A stretch of 64,000 bases of DNA. Origin: Manihot esculenta (taxonomy: Eukaryota > Streptophyta > Magnoliopsida > Malpighiales > Euphorbiaceae). The translations under genes and the position numbers were made by a program. Shown here piece by piece: positions 23,539 to 35,099 of this stretch. The DNA lies in NCBI RefSeq assembly GCF_001659605.2, contig NC_035178.2, forward strand, positions 11,044,062 through 11,108,061, written 5' to 3'. Position 1 is the first letter of the stretch. Each line of letters begins with the position of its first letter. The notes beneath the pieces are model-generated. The model was not told the DNA's origin and did no database searches. It saw only the letters and a program-made list of their open reading frames with translations.

Positions 23539-24543
23539 ATGGCCCAAAACGATGTTCCACAGTGGCCGGACCTCCCATTCACTGTTAAGCTCTCCATATT
23601 GGCTTTCTCCTTCGTCTTCGACATCACCCGTAACCGAAATGGCACCGCCAACCGCTTTCTCATGAGCTTCTTCGACATCAGAACTTGTCCATCTAAGAAA
23701 CCCAAAAATGGTGTCAAAACCACTGACATCACTGTTGACAAAGCTCGAAATCTCTGGTTCCGCCTCTACACCCCTACCAAAACCGGTGATGGAACTGCGG
23801 CTTCTGGTTTGCCGGTTATTTTCTACTTTCACGGAGGTGGTTTTGCCTTCTTGGCACCCAGTTCTTTACCTTATGACAAATTTTGCCGCCGCCTTGCTAG
23901 TGAACTATCTGCCATCATTATCTCCGTCAACTATCGTCTGGCTCCAGAGCATCGCTGCCCTTCTCAATACGAAGATGGTTTGGATACTCTAAAATTCATC
24001 GACACCACAAAAATTAAAGGTTTTTCAGGAAATCTCAAACAGTGTTTTATCGCTGGAGATAGCGCAGGAGGCAACTTGGTGCATCATGTAGCAGTAAAAG
24101 CAAGCGAACATGAATTTTCCAATCTAAAATTAATCGGAAACATATTGATACAACCATTTTTTGGAGGAGAAGAACGAACTGAATCTGAGTTGAGGTTAAC
24201 TAGAGCTCCACTTGTGAACATGGAGCGTGCAGATTGGATGTGGAAGGCATTCTTGCCGGAAGGTTCAAACCGTGACCATCCGGCGGCGAATGTTTTTGGG
24301 CCCAACTCGGTTGATATATCGGGAGTTAAGTTACCGGCGACGATCATATTTGTTGGAGGATTTGATCCTTTGCAGGACTGGCAAAAGAGATACTATAAAG
24401 GATTGAAGAAATCTGGAAAAGAAGCGAGTTTGGTCGAGCTTGCCAACGCGTTCCACTCATTTTATAATTATCCTCAGTTGCCGGAATTTTCTTCGTTGAT
24501 GAAGGAGATGAAGAATTTTATGCAAAAGCAATTAGACAAATAG
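23539..24543 (+). CDS. CXE-1, plant carboxylesterase (alpha/beta hydrolase)
   Basis: Intronless gene for a 334-residue serine hydrolase of the plant CXE class (alpha/beta hydrolase fold 3), probably soluble since no signal peptide or membrane segment is seen. The oxyanion loop HGGG is at 98-101, the nucleophile elbow GDSAGG has Ser175, and the acid and base are Asp276 (GGFDPLQDW) and His306 (NAFHSFY). The closest relatives I can recall are the CXE18-like group; the substrate is unknown. The start MAQND is shared by all four paralogues. A GAGCCTTCA block 71 bp upstream of the ATG is kept in all four. The Tat insertion ends 159 bp before the ATG, so distal promoter DNA has been displaced by 13.5 kb. 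All catalytic residues are intact. Confidence 0.93.
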   Translation: MAQNDVPQWPDLPFTVKLSILAFSFVFDITRNRNGTANRFLMSFFDIRTCPSKKPKNGVKTTDITVDKARNLWFRLYTPTKTGDGTAASGLPVIFYFHGGGFAFLAPSSLPYDKFCRRLASELSAIIISVNYRLAPEHRCPSQYEDGLDTLKFIDTTKIKGFSGNLKQCFIAGDSAGGNLVHHVAVKASEHEFSNLKLIGNILIQPFFGGEERTESELRLTRAPLVNMERADWMWKAFLPEGSNRDHPAANVFGPNSVDISGVKLPATIIFVGGFDPLQDWQKRYYKGLKKSGKEASLVELANAFHSFYNYPQLPEFSSLMKEMKNFMQKQLDK

Positions 24544-25755
24544 AGATAGTGAATGTAAATATTCCAATAACGTGTCTTTTAGATTGCAAGAAGTTTTCAG
24601 AATTTTTGAATAATTAAGTGTATTTGAATGTGTGGTAGTTGAATTCTGCTTTATTTCTCTGTTTCCTGAAGAAATGAACAAAAACCAAAAAATTAATGTA
24701 AAAATAAAAATAAAATTTTATTACACAGAAATTTATAAAATTATAATAATAAAATATAAATTATTCATTAATTCATTGATGGCTTGGATAATTCTACCAG
24801 ATGCACCGACTGGTTTGGCTTTTTGCAGAGGCCAAAATTTCACTTTCATACAAGGTGCGTTGATTGGAGAGGTGCGACGACAAAAATAGGCGGCCAATCC
24901 GAGGGTAAAAATGTAAATAGAATTGACAGATATTTCCACCTCAATAATTTGAATTGGATCTAGAAATGCACATTCAAGTTTCAGTAGTTGGACGGTGGGT
25001 CGATTTAATTTGTAGTTGAAATTGATTACGATTGATTTTAATAATTGTTATTTTATAATATAAATTAATAAAATACTGTTAATTAATTAAATGAAAGCAA
25101 AGTGGTGTGCTTTCGTCTGTGGCTTTTTGATTCAAGATTATTAACTGTTTTTATTTAATTATGAGAAAATAAAGCGTATTTTTATTTATAGGTATGCGAA
25201 TAATGTCACTCATATTTTAGTAATATCAACTCATTTTGAGTTAAATTAAAGAGTTTGAATTGATATATCTTCTCTTTATATTATTTTTTTATTTTTTTTA
25301 AATTAATAAAATTTTCTTGTTATTTCAAAAAAAATTAAACGAAAGCAGTTCTAAAACAAGCTAAACTGATAAAGAAGATAAGAAGCAATGTCTTTATTGC
25401 CATGAATTTGGAAACAGTTGATGGTTATCATCAAAGCTTAGCAGTCTGCATACGCTCTCTTGTATTTTGGAATATATATATATATATATTAAACTTTTGT
25501 AATATACTTTATAATAAAAATTTAATATTCTTTCCATATTTCATAATTTAATATGTGGTCCAGTGAATAAATATCAGCCTCTATGACAAGGCTGCCGTAC
25601 CCTAAAATAATTTCGGTATGGGTTCATGATGTATACCACTCCATCATCATATCCACATATACCTTAAATTATTTTAAAAAATTTATATTATTTATAATTA
25701 AAGATATATATATATATATATATTCTAATAATCTTAAATTTGATGATCCTTCTTA
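24544..25755. other. 3' flank of CXE-1, spacer
   Basis: No gene supported. The stretch about 24825-24925 (GACGACAAAAATAGG, then GAGGGTAAAAATGTAAAT) aligns with 32885-32945 downstream of CXE-2, so the 3' flank was duplicated with the gene. TA microsatellites lie near 25470-25490 and 25705-25722. Confidence 0.6.
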
Positions 25756-25761
25756 TTGTAA

Positions 25762-26213
25762 TTAGGGGTGAGCATTCGGTCGGTTTGATTTAAAATCAAA
25801 TTAAAACTGAATAAATTAAAAATCGAAATTTTAGTATTTATAAAAATCGAACCGAACTGATTTTGATCAGAAACCAAATCAAACTGATTCGGTCTGATTC
25901 AGTTCGATTCGGTTCGGTTTGATCGATTTCGATTTTTAATAAAATTTTTATTTTTTATATTTTATTTTTAATATTTTAAATTTTAATTAAAATATTTTAA
26001 TATTAATATAATTTAATTTCTCTATATTATTGAAAATAACATATTATTATCACTAATCAGTTCGGTTCGATTTTTTCAATTTTTTCTTATTAAAATTGAA
26101 TCGAATCGAAATAACCAAAATTTTTAAAATTAAAAATCAAATCGAACTAAATTTTAAAATTAATTCGATTCGGTCAATTTTTTCGGTTTGAATCGAATAC
26201 TGTTCAACCCTAA
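25762..26213. mobile_element. Small non-autonomous TIR element (MITE-like), 452 bp
   Basis: The ends are imperfect inverted repeats: TTAGGGGTGAGCATTCGGT on the left, and on the right the complement of TTAGGGTTGAACAGTATTCG. A 6-bp direct repeat TTGTAA flanks it (25756-25761 and 26214-26219). The interior is filled with CGGTTCGGTTTGAT-like words and their complements and codes for nothing. I cannot assign a superfamily; a diverged relative is at about 44860-45310. Confidence 0.7.
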
Positions 26214-26219
26214 TTGTAA

Positions 26220-26759
26220 CGAAGGGGAGACAATAATTTTTTTAATTGTTTAAGAAAATTTTTATTGTTTATTCATTAGATTTTACCAATAATAATGAAG
26301 TGGTTTTCATATTTAAAAATTATACTATTGATCTCCATAAATCATCCTACACTTAAATCTCTTTTCATTTTCCATTAATTTTTGAAATTAATTTTTTTTA
26401 ATATTAAGATTATTCATAGTTTTATCGCTTAACTTTATAATTAACTATAATTTAATTTATTATATTTATTTATTCATCTCTTCCTTTTTCTACGAAGGTT
26501 TTTAATATAACTTAGTTTATAATCACTTAATATTTGATAATTTGAACTACAATATAATAAATTACGTATTTAATTAAATAAGCTATAAATTTAGTGTTTA
26601 TAAATATTAAAATAATAATAAAGCGGTGCATTGCTTTTTTTTTTTTTAATTTATAAACCCGCCTTATAAGTCTAAAAAATACTAGAAATAAATATGTCAA
26701 TTCATTTTTAGAGTTTATAAGTATGTTTGTCTAGTTTATAAGGCAAGACAAAAGTCCTC
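26220..26759. other. AT-rich spacer
   Basis: No gene or recognisable element seen; includes a T-run near 26637. Confidence 0.5.
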
Positions 26760-27775
26760 GACTTTTCCTTCATAATATAACACAACAATCGTTTAAAGAG
26801 AAGTATGCATCATCACTATAAAATAAGATCACATGATAAAAATCCTAATAAATAGATCTAGACACTATAACACCAAATCTTCATTAAAACTCGCCCCAAA
26901 TATGTTAAAGTTTTCGTACAAAGTTATCGTTAGCAGAAACAATTCAATAAATCTCTGTTGCGCCTATAATTACGAAATCACCGATCACTTAACCAATGGA
27001 ATCTCTTATCAATCAATTGACACCAACTAGATTTTCAAAAAATACCATAATTAACTCCATTTTCTTACAGTATAAAAGTCAATTATTACAAAGACAAATA
27101 CATATAATTCTTAGATAACTACTTTTTTATTTCTAAAAAATTTGTTATACTCGTCATATTTTTTAGTTTATTGACTTGAATATCAGAATGACAGTCATAG
27201 TGAAACAGTCCGGTTCAAATTGATCCAAATAACTTTCGAATCTACTATTTACTTGGTCCAAAATGATTAATTCAAATTATTTAATAGTTTCATACTATCT
27301 ATTATATACAATTCCGAATTTTTGTAATCTCCTAACGTGGGATGGAAGCCGCGACGGAAGCAGCTGAATATCACATTTTCCTCTACTAAATTTGTGACAC
27401 TCTCCTCTGCTAAATTTGTGACGTCCTCATCGCAACTGAATGGGATACAATTACTAAGTCATGACCGAATCATCAGGTATTGTGGTTCGCCAGTATTTCG
27501 GGTGGCTCTATCTCGTTTCACAGTGGCTCTGATACCGATTGAAACCATCCGTCCCAAACTGACTCAAATAACTTTTGAACCCACTTCTCACTTGATCCAA
27601 AATTGTTAACCCAAGTTATGAGTAGTTTGGTGCTAACTATTATATACAATTCCAATTTTTCATAATCTTCCGATATAGAGTGAAAGTTGTGGCGGAAGCA
27701 CCCAAATATCACACATACACACTAACCACTTCACATTCTCTCACAACAAAGTTACATTTCGACCACATCTATATA
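26760..27775 (+). repeat. Decayed LTR (remnant R1), split by a TRIM
   Basis: Resembles the LTR-like sequences at 36700-37204 and 53715-54330. Shared landmarks are CTTATCAATCAATTGACACC-like sequence, GTATAAAAGTC with a TATA box at 27071-27077, and a TTGACTTGAATATCAGA block typical of plant gypsy LTR leaders. The block resumes after the TRIM as CACTAACCACTTCACATTCT. No coding remains. Orientation is inferred from the TATA box. Confidence 0.6.
27201..27713 (-). mobile_element. TRIM element with two 175-bp LTRs, nested in an old LTR
   Basis: Direct repeats 27201-27375 and 27540-27713 both start TGAAAC and end AATATCACA. Beside the right repeat the minus strand reads CGGTATCAGAGCC, one base off the usual site complementary to initiator tRNA-Met, so the element reads on the minus strand. 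A purine run (AGAGGAAAA) lies beside the left repeat. The interior is only 164 bp and non-coding. Flanks CATAG (27196-27200) and CATAC (27714-27718) form a 5-bp duplication with one change. Confidence 0.8.
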
Positions 27776-28861
27776 TCTTATTAGAGAAAAGAGAGATGAA
27801 AAAGATAAAATAATGGAAAATTATTTTTACATCTCAAAGTTTTGTTAGAATTAAGATATATATTTTTTTATTCTCAAAAAATATTTTTATCCCATATTTT
27901 GATTTCGTCAAACTAAATAGAAAAAAATTAAAGATTAAACTATTTATTTTTGAGAATTAAGGAACATAAATATTGCTTTTGACATAAACTAAGGATAAAC
28001 AATTTTACATGGAATTAAAATATAAAAGTTTTAAAAATAAAAAAAAATCTATATATTAATTTTGATATAATTCAGAAGAAGTACGGGTAATTTACTATGA
28101 ATATAATGAATAAAATTATACTTTATTGTCAAACTAATAGTAATGCAATTGTAAATAAGTATAATATGCAAGAGATCAAATAATAACTTCTCTTAAAATA
28201 TTAATGATAATATAGATGAAATGAATTAAGTACTTAATAAAGTAAAATTAAAAAATAAAACCTAAATAGTCTAATTGTTAATATATAAGACTAAATCATT
28301 GTTAGTGATAAAATTTAGAGATTAGACTTTGTTAGAAAAAATAATTTATACTTAAAAAATATTTTTACGTATTTTTTAATAAAATAATTTATTTTTTATG
28401 GTTTAATTTTTAATTAAAAAATAAAATATATTAATAAATTAATAGAGAAATTAATTAATATAATTTTTAAAATTTCATAGATATTTTTTAATAATTTATA
28501 TTTAAAAAATATTTTCTTAGAAAATATATAATGTGGAATGGAAAATATTTTTAATAAAATAATTTATTTTTTATTATTTAATTTGAATTAAAAAGTAAAA
28601 TATATTAATAAATTAATATATAAATATTTTAATAATATTTTTAAATGATTGAAAATTACTTGATCATTTAAAAAGCGGAAGCTTTTTGTAATGACTCAAT
28701 TTTTTATTAATTAAAAATACATATTTTTTATTAATTAATTTTCTTAATGCTCTAAATATTAAAAAATATTTAAAATATTTTTATAAAAAAATATTTTTTA
28801 AAAATAAATAGAGAATAAATAATAAAAATTTTATAAAAACGTATAAGTAAATTAAATAAAC
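27776..28861. other. AT-rich spacer upstream of CXE-2, shared with the CXE-3 flank
   Basis: No gene. Stretches around 27935-28170 (for example CATAAACTAAGGATAAACAA and AGTAATGCAATTGTAAATAA) match 39800-39990 and 41040-41070 on either side of LINE L-D, so this is a duplicated flank that lacks L-D. Confidence 0.6.
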
Positions 28862-29902
28862 CACACAAATTTCTCAAAGTACTCCCTTTATGACTTGATA
28901 TTCTCGTCTTTTTCTGTTTCTTAAACCTAATTCTTCTTTTCCATAGAAGACAATATGCGTCAATTGACTATCGATGAAAAATAAGATGTTGTTGTCTCTA
29001 TTAAAAACTCCAAGGATATTCCGATCATCACTTATGATTTCTGTATGGTGGGGATGTTTTTCACATACAATCCAATCAATTTTCAGAATATGCAGACCTC
29101 TTTGGCAGATTTATGGCATCCTTTTTAGGGATATCTATTATAGAATTAGAGACAAAAATATATTTGTTTCGATTTTTTAATAATGTTAATTTTGAAGATA
29201 TAGGGAATGAGGACTCTTAGTTGTACAGTCGATTCCTACTTATTTAGAAGGAGATACAAGCAATGTCGCCTGACCCTATGAGAGTTAAAGTTTGTTTTGA
29301 CATTCGGCAATCTTGAAATGACGGAAGAAGTTTGTTGGAGTTGATGGTAATGTATTTACTTGTGAAGTTTCAATATGAAAAACTGATTATTTTTTGCTAT
29401 TTATGTGGGAAACTGAATTATGTGGAGACTTTCTGTGACTTGCACATGTTCGTTGGAACCAGAGACCGATAAGTCTATAGCTACGTGATTTCGGCAATTC
29501 TGCTCCGCCAAGATTTGTATCAAGTTTGGACAATTTCAGTTGGTTTTGTCAAGTTGATGGAGTTTTGTTTCAAACTCAAAATTTTATTGGTTACGATTTT
29601 GTTGTGGAAAATTCTGAGAATATATTTTAACGTGTTATTTCTGGTTTCTCGGAATGTAGTTCAAGTTATTCAGTTTTCATATTTAGATATTTCTAAACTA
29701 TATTTGATTTTGAATTATTGTAAATCTTTATTAGACTCTAAAACTGATATTTCTGTTAGATGGGTTCGTCGTCATACCATTCTAACTGCTTATACTTTGA
29801 TTAAAAAATTTATTAAACATTATCGTCTTTTATGTTAAAATAACATCTCTCTTTATTTTGATAAAATTTTATTAATACAATAAAAAGTTTTACTTTCAAA
29901 AA
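28862..29902 (+). mobile_element. LINE L-C, internally deleted
   Basis: Plus-strand LINE joining a decayed ORF1 (about 28954-29470) almost directly to the end of ORF2 (about 29640-29838), followed by an A-tail. An 8-bp repeat AAATAAAC flanks it (28854-28861 and 29903-29910). The matching site near CXE-3 (about 41660-41690, AAATAAACATTCGGCTTTCA) lacks it. Roughly 4 kb of endonuclease and RT coding is missing. Confidence 0.75.
28954..29838 (+). pseudogene. LINE ORF1 and ORF2-RNase H remnants
   Basis: Broken frames show ORF1 features of plant L1 elements: NPINFQNMQTSLADLWHPF (DUF4283-like), RVKVCFDIR, and a decayed zinc knuckle KLIIFCYLCGKLNYVETFC. Beyond the junction the frame 29485-29838 ends like a LINE RNase H (YLDISKLYLILNYCKSLLDS, SVRWVRRH). 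Several stops; no functional product. Confidence 0.7.
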
Positions 29903-29910
29903 AAATAAAC

Positions 29911-31437
29911 ATCCAGCTTTCACAGCTACATACATTTAGAATAATCTCATTAAATAAAAATACATAGATAAATGGAGTTAAGAAGATACAAATATATTGT
30001 TAGAAAAATAATTATTTAAATTCAGTTATTGTTGTACTCATAAAATTAGTCTAATAATAAATATATTTGAATAAATATAAAAGTTATTAAATTTTATGCT
30101 CTTAATTCTTAATTTTTATTTAAAAAAAAAATTCAATTACTGTTTAGGGTCCCTCTTTTATCAGACCTTAATAATAATGCCACATGGATAAATTAATTTT
30201 CCTTTATTATTGCTGCAGTGGATAAGACAGCACGAAATAAATCGTATATGATATTATTATATAAGTATAGTGTTTATTTATTAGAGCACCAGAGGCAGAT
30301 GATCTATTGACAACCATCGAATTAGCATGTGTTGTTAATTTTTAATTTATTAAATGCAAAATCGATTCAGCTATAATATATAAATTTTTAATTAAAAATT
30401 AAAAAATAAAAAATAAAATTTATTAAATTTATTTAAATATATTTATCATCAAATTAAATTTATAAGTATAAATTTTTTAAATTATCATTTGCCATAATAT
30501 GAAAAATTATTATTTTAATTATTGTTATTCTCAATATTTTCTCTCAAATTTCACGTATTTCCTTTCGATGCACTCTCATCAGTAAATATTATAGAAATGA
30601 TAGTTAAATTTCACTTAAAAATTTTATATCAGTTACATATTCACATTTTTTTTATTATAATAAAAGTTTGCTATAAGTAGTAACCATGTAAAGTTGATTT
30701 ATGAGGAAAAATAATAATAATAATATAAAAAATTTACTATTTAATTCTTATATTATAACAAAATTTATTAATTAATTATTTAATTTTAAAAAATATATTA
30801 AAATATTTATAAGATTTTAAAAGAATTTTTTTTCCGTTTTAATTATTAAATATTTTATTAATTTATAATATGAAAAAATTATTAATTTAGTCTTTTAATT
30901 TTATAAAATTATTTATTAATTAATTATTTTTATTAAAATATTTTAAATTTTTTTATAATATTTAATAAATAAAATTACAGAAAAATTAATTAATATAACT
31001 TTTAAAATATCAGAAACATGTATTTCAAAATTAAAGAACTGACATAGAAACCCAATGGTACGTTTCTAGGATATTATTTATTGAATATAAATTCAATTAA
31101 ACCTTTTATTCTTATTCAAAGATTAAATAAGTGGAATTTATTTTTTTTAACCAATTAAATTTTTGTATTTTTATTTTGGAGTCAAATAAATTCTTACCTA
31201 ATAAAATATTTTTTAATAATAAAATATTTTTTTAATAATTAAAAATATATTTTTATAATTTTAAAATTTATTTATTATATTTATGTATTTTTAAAAATTT
31301 ATATTAATTTAAATACTAAATTTTAGATATTTTAAATTATAAAAAATAAATAAAATTTATTAAGAGATTTAATTGATTAAAAATTTTGAATAAAAAAATA
31401 TATTTTAATTGGACTTATTTTCATTATAAAGTGGGGT
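29911..31437. other. AT-rich upstream region of CXE-2
   Basis: No gene. 29911-29960 (ATCCAGCTTTCACAGCTACA) continues the flank shared with 41675-41700. The A/T-rich stretch 30680-31030 has the 'TTTATTAATTAATTATTTAA' texture of the foldback repeats upstream of CXE-3 and CXE-4. Confidence 0.5.
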
Positions 31438-31512
31438 TCAGCCTTCATCCTTCTACCTTACACGGTATACATCTCCTGTTATCATTGCCATACTACTCCA
31501 AGAGAGACGAAA

Positions 31513-32529
31513 ATGGCCCAAAACGATGTTCCACAGTGGCCGGATCTCCCATGGAAATTAAATATCTCCATATCGGCTTTCTCTTTCACCTTCGATGTCA
31601 CCCGTCGCTCTAATGGCACTGCCAACCGCTTTTTGATGAGTTTCTTCGACCTCAGAACCTCTCCGTCTAAGAAACCCAGCAATGGTGTCAAAACCACCGA
31701 CATCACCATTGACAAATCTCGAAACCTCTGGTTCCGCCTCTACACCCCCGTCAACACCGGTGATGGGGCTGCTGCTGTAGGTAATTTGCCGGTTATTTTC
31801 TTCTTTCACGGGGGTGGTTTTGTCTTCATGGCCCCCAGTTCTAAACCTTATGATGAATTCTGCTACGGCCTTGCTAGGGAACTCTCCGCCATTGTCATTT
31901 CCGTCAACTATCGTCTAGCTCCAGAGCATCGTTATCCTTCTCAATACGAAGATGGTTTCGATGCTCTAAAATTCGTCGACACCGCAATAATTGAAGGCTT
32001 TTCAGGCAATCTCAGACAGTGTTTTCTTGCTGGAGATAGCGCAGGAGGCAACTTGGTTCATCATCTAGCAGTAAAAGCAAGCGAACATGATTTTTCCAAT
32101 CTAAAACTCATCGGAAATATATTGATACAACCATTTTTTGGAGGAGAAGAACGAACTGAATCCGAGTTGAGGTTAACTCGAGCTCCATTTGTAACCATGG
32201 AGCGTTCAGACTGGATGTGGAAAGCATTCTTGCCGGAAGGTTCAAACCGGGACCATCCAGCGGCAAATGTTTTTGGGCCTAACTCGGTTGATATATCGGG
32301 AGTTAAGTTACCGGCAACAATCATATTTGTTGGAGGATTTGATCCATTGCAGGACTGGCAAAAAAGGTACTGTGACGGATTGAAGAAATATGGAAAAGAA
32401 GCGAGTTTGGTCGAGTTTGCCAAGACGTTCCACTCATTTTATGCTTTTCCTGAGCTGCCTGAGTTTTCTATGTTAATGAAGGAGATGAAGGATTTCATGC
32501 GAAAGCAAGTAGAATCATCTGGTATGTGA
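31513..32529 (+). CDS. CXE-2, plant carboxylesterase (alpha/beta hydrolase)
   Basis: Intronless, 338 residues, with one residue more than CXE-3/4 in the TGDGAAAVGNLPV loop. Intact machinery: HGGG at 99-102, GDSAGG with Ser176, Asp277 and His307. No signal peptide or transmembrane segment is seen, so a soluble enzyme acting on ester substrates is inferred from the family; the natural substrate is unknown. It groups with CXE-1 (both begin MAQNDVPQWPDLP), while CXE-3 and CXE-4 form another pair. The upstream GCCTTCATCCTTCT block lies 74 bp before the ATG, and a possible TATA (CATTATAAAG) lies near 31422. The last residues read KQVESSGM. Confidence 0.93.
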   Translation: MAQNDVPQWPDLPWKLNISISAFSFTFDVTRRSNGTANRFLMSFFDLRTSPSKKPSNGVKTTDITIDKSRNLWFRLYTPVNTGDGAAAVGNLPVIFFFHGGGFVFMAPSSKPYDEFCYGLARELSAIVISVNYRLAPEHRYPSQYEDGFDALKFVDTAIIEGFSGNLRQCFLAGDSAGGNLVHHLAVKASEHDFSNLKLIGNILIQPFFGGEERTESELRLTRAPFVTMERSDWMWKAFLPEGSNRDHPAANVFGPNSVDISGVKLPATIIFVGGFDPLQDWQKRYCDGLKKYGKEASLVEFAKTFHSFYAFPELPEFSMLMKEMKDFMRKQVESSGM

Positions 32530-34599
32530 TGCAACTTTGTTTTATTTTTCAGTTTCTTGAAGAAAATCTGGCTGTTGTAATTCTTGTGGTTGGCATTTCT
32601 CCATCTTTCATTATCAGATGAAAATGGCAGTCACCAATCTCAAAAATTATTTGGTTTTTTTTTTTGTTTTGTCAAAGTGTGAACAGCGAGGATTCGCCAA
32701 TAAATCCAAAAAATAATTCTTCACTTTTAGCACTTTGATAATCTAATTTAGCCTTTAGTAAAAGTAAAAAAGACTTAACAGGTCTAGAAAAATAAAATTA
32801 AACTTATTTAACTATTAAATAAAAATATAAAAACTTAATTGTAATTATTTTCATTTCCATTTTGCAAATCCAAAAATTTCAGTTTCATTGGTTTGGGGAC
32901 AAAAATACGAGGCTATTCCGAGGATAAAAATGTAAATAATTTATATTTAAAAATATTTAATTTAAAAAAAACACGAAATAATTTATATTTTATTATTTAT
33001 TTTAATTTAAAAAATAAAATTTACTAACAAATTTATATACCTTATTTAATACAAATAATTTTATAAAAAAATAATTGAAATGAATTTTTGTAAAATTATT
33101 TATCATTTTATCTATATATATATATGAAAATTTTCAGGTTAAAAAATTTAAAATTTTTTTATTTTAAATAAAAATATTATAAAAAAATTTAATTAAATTA
33201 AATTTTTGTAAAATTTTTGATTCCAAATGAAAAGATAAATAAGTATTTTAATAAAGATTTCAAGATGTGAAAAATGATTTTATTATTTTTTTAAAAAAAT
33301 TTATTTTCTTTAAAATAGCTAACATTTTTTGAATTAAAAAATATGTTCTGTTAATTAAATTTTTAATGTTTCTAACGTAAAAAAAATTTATGAAAAATAT
33401 TTTATTGTGTAAAATCAATCGGAGCCTTAATTTAATTAGCTAAATTTCTAAAAGCCATTAAAAGTTAATCAAACTTTAAACTTCATTTTTTAACTTGTGG
33501 CATTAAAATCTAATTTTGTTACGTCTATATATCAACTCATGGATAATTTTATTTTATTTATAATAAATGAATATTAAATAATAATAATGATATGATTAGA
33601 TCAGAAAAATATGGTAAAAAATAGATAGGATTACATTAATATTTTGCAATTTCAAAAAATTTAAATAAAATTGTTACAAATTTTGGAATTTTACCAAATT
33701 ATGTAAATATTTAAATTATATTGTAAATATTTAAATTACGTGAAGAAAATTGACAACGTTTAAAAATTAAGAGAAAATTTAAAATATAAAATAAATTATA
33801 CCGACAAAAATATTGTCGGCTATTTATTTGTATAGATATGATTTTCAAGTCAAATATAATAAAAATATTAGCAATAAATTTAAAAAATATATCAATCAAA
33901 TGCTTCATTAAAAATAATCAAATTTTCATAAAAAATTTACCAAATGAAAAGTTTTTATTTTATAATATTAAAATTATTTTGAAAAAAAAAATCTACAAAA
34001 AGTGGTTGGTAATCGCCTACAACTTAAATTTTATGGATACAATTAAAGAAAATCCAAAAAATACATGAAAATAATTTTTAAAACACTGTGATTTAATTTT
34101 GGGGGTAATACTTAAAAATAAAAAATATAGAATTAAAATAATTTTAAAAAATGACCATCATTTTTCATATATATATATATGGTCATTTTTTCAAGAGATT
34201 GTTCAACGTTCTCCTCAAATAGGTTAAAAAATATTTATTATATATATTTTTAAATTAATTATTAATTATTATATTTTTTAATTAATATAATAAATAAAGT
34301 TTTTTTTTCAAACAGAATATAATAAATAAAGTTGAACAGTTATTTTAAAATGATTATTCATAATATTTCTATATATTATATAGGAAGGACTATATTTTAA
34401 TTTTTGAAATATAATATAATTAATAAATTTATTTTTTTATTTTTAAAATCCTAACAATTTAAACTTTAATTTTATTAAAATTTAAAATTTTTTCATAAAA
34501 AATTTATGTTAAATAAATGATTTACGCCTGATTAAAAAAAAGATTAAATATAATATCAAAAAATATTCTTATCAATAATAAAATAAAAAAATTACTAAA
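32530..34599. other. 3' flank of CXE-2 and AT-rich spacer
   Basis: The first 420 bp resembles the CXE-1 3' flank. The rest is A/T-rich, with short frames at 33711-33908 (-) and 33838-34068 (+) that look like composition artefacts. A TATATATATA run lies at about 34168. Confidence 0.5.
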
Positions 34600-34955
34600 T
34601 CTATATAGTATAGAAAAACTCGCTAATTAGCCTCTTAATTTTAAAAAATATATTAAAACGTGGCTGACGTTTTAAAAAATCTACTAGTTAGTCTCTCTAT
34701 TAATTTTATCATTAAGCATTTTACTATTTAGTCTCTATAGTTTTAAAAAACTTATTAGTTGGTCCTTCAAATTATTAAAAATTTTACTAATTAGTCTCTT
34801 TGTATCAAAGAGTATTTTAGATTTTTTTATAATATTTAATTACTAAAATCAACGAAATGATTAACTAGTAAACTTTTTAAAATGTCGTACGCGTTTTAAT
34901 ATATTTTTCAAAACTGATAAAACAACCAGTCAATTTCTCTATACCATAAGATCTA
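34600..34955. repeat. Foldback (inverted-repeat) element
   Basis: The left arm (TATATAGTATAGAAAAACTC, then AATATATTAAAACG near 34655 and CTACTAGTTAGTC) pairs with the right arm read backwards (TTATGGTATAGAGAAATTG, AATATATTAAAACGCG, TTTACTAGTTAATC). This makes about a 110-bp imperfect stem around a spacer with TTAGTCTCT words. MITE-like; no target duplication was identified. Weaker relatives lie upstream of CXE-2, CXE-3 and CXE-4. Confidence 0.6.
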
Positions 34956-35099
34956 AATAATATTTTTTCCTAATAAAAATTCCTTCTACCCTTCAGATTC
35001 TCATATTTCTTTCATTCACTTTTCACACCCTCTTCATTATTCATTTCTAACCCATACTCAAAAGTACAAAATTTGTATGTTAAAAACACATTTTGTAAT

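Noticed and set aside
24632..24889. Small + frame downstream of CXE-1
   Set aside because: AT-rich, no domain, and the DNA is shared flank rather than a conserved frame.
25470..25722. TA dinucleotide runs as promoter elements
   Set aside because: Simple microsatellites in AT-rich spacer, not positioned before a gene.
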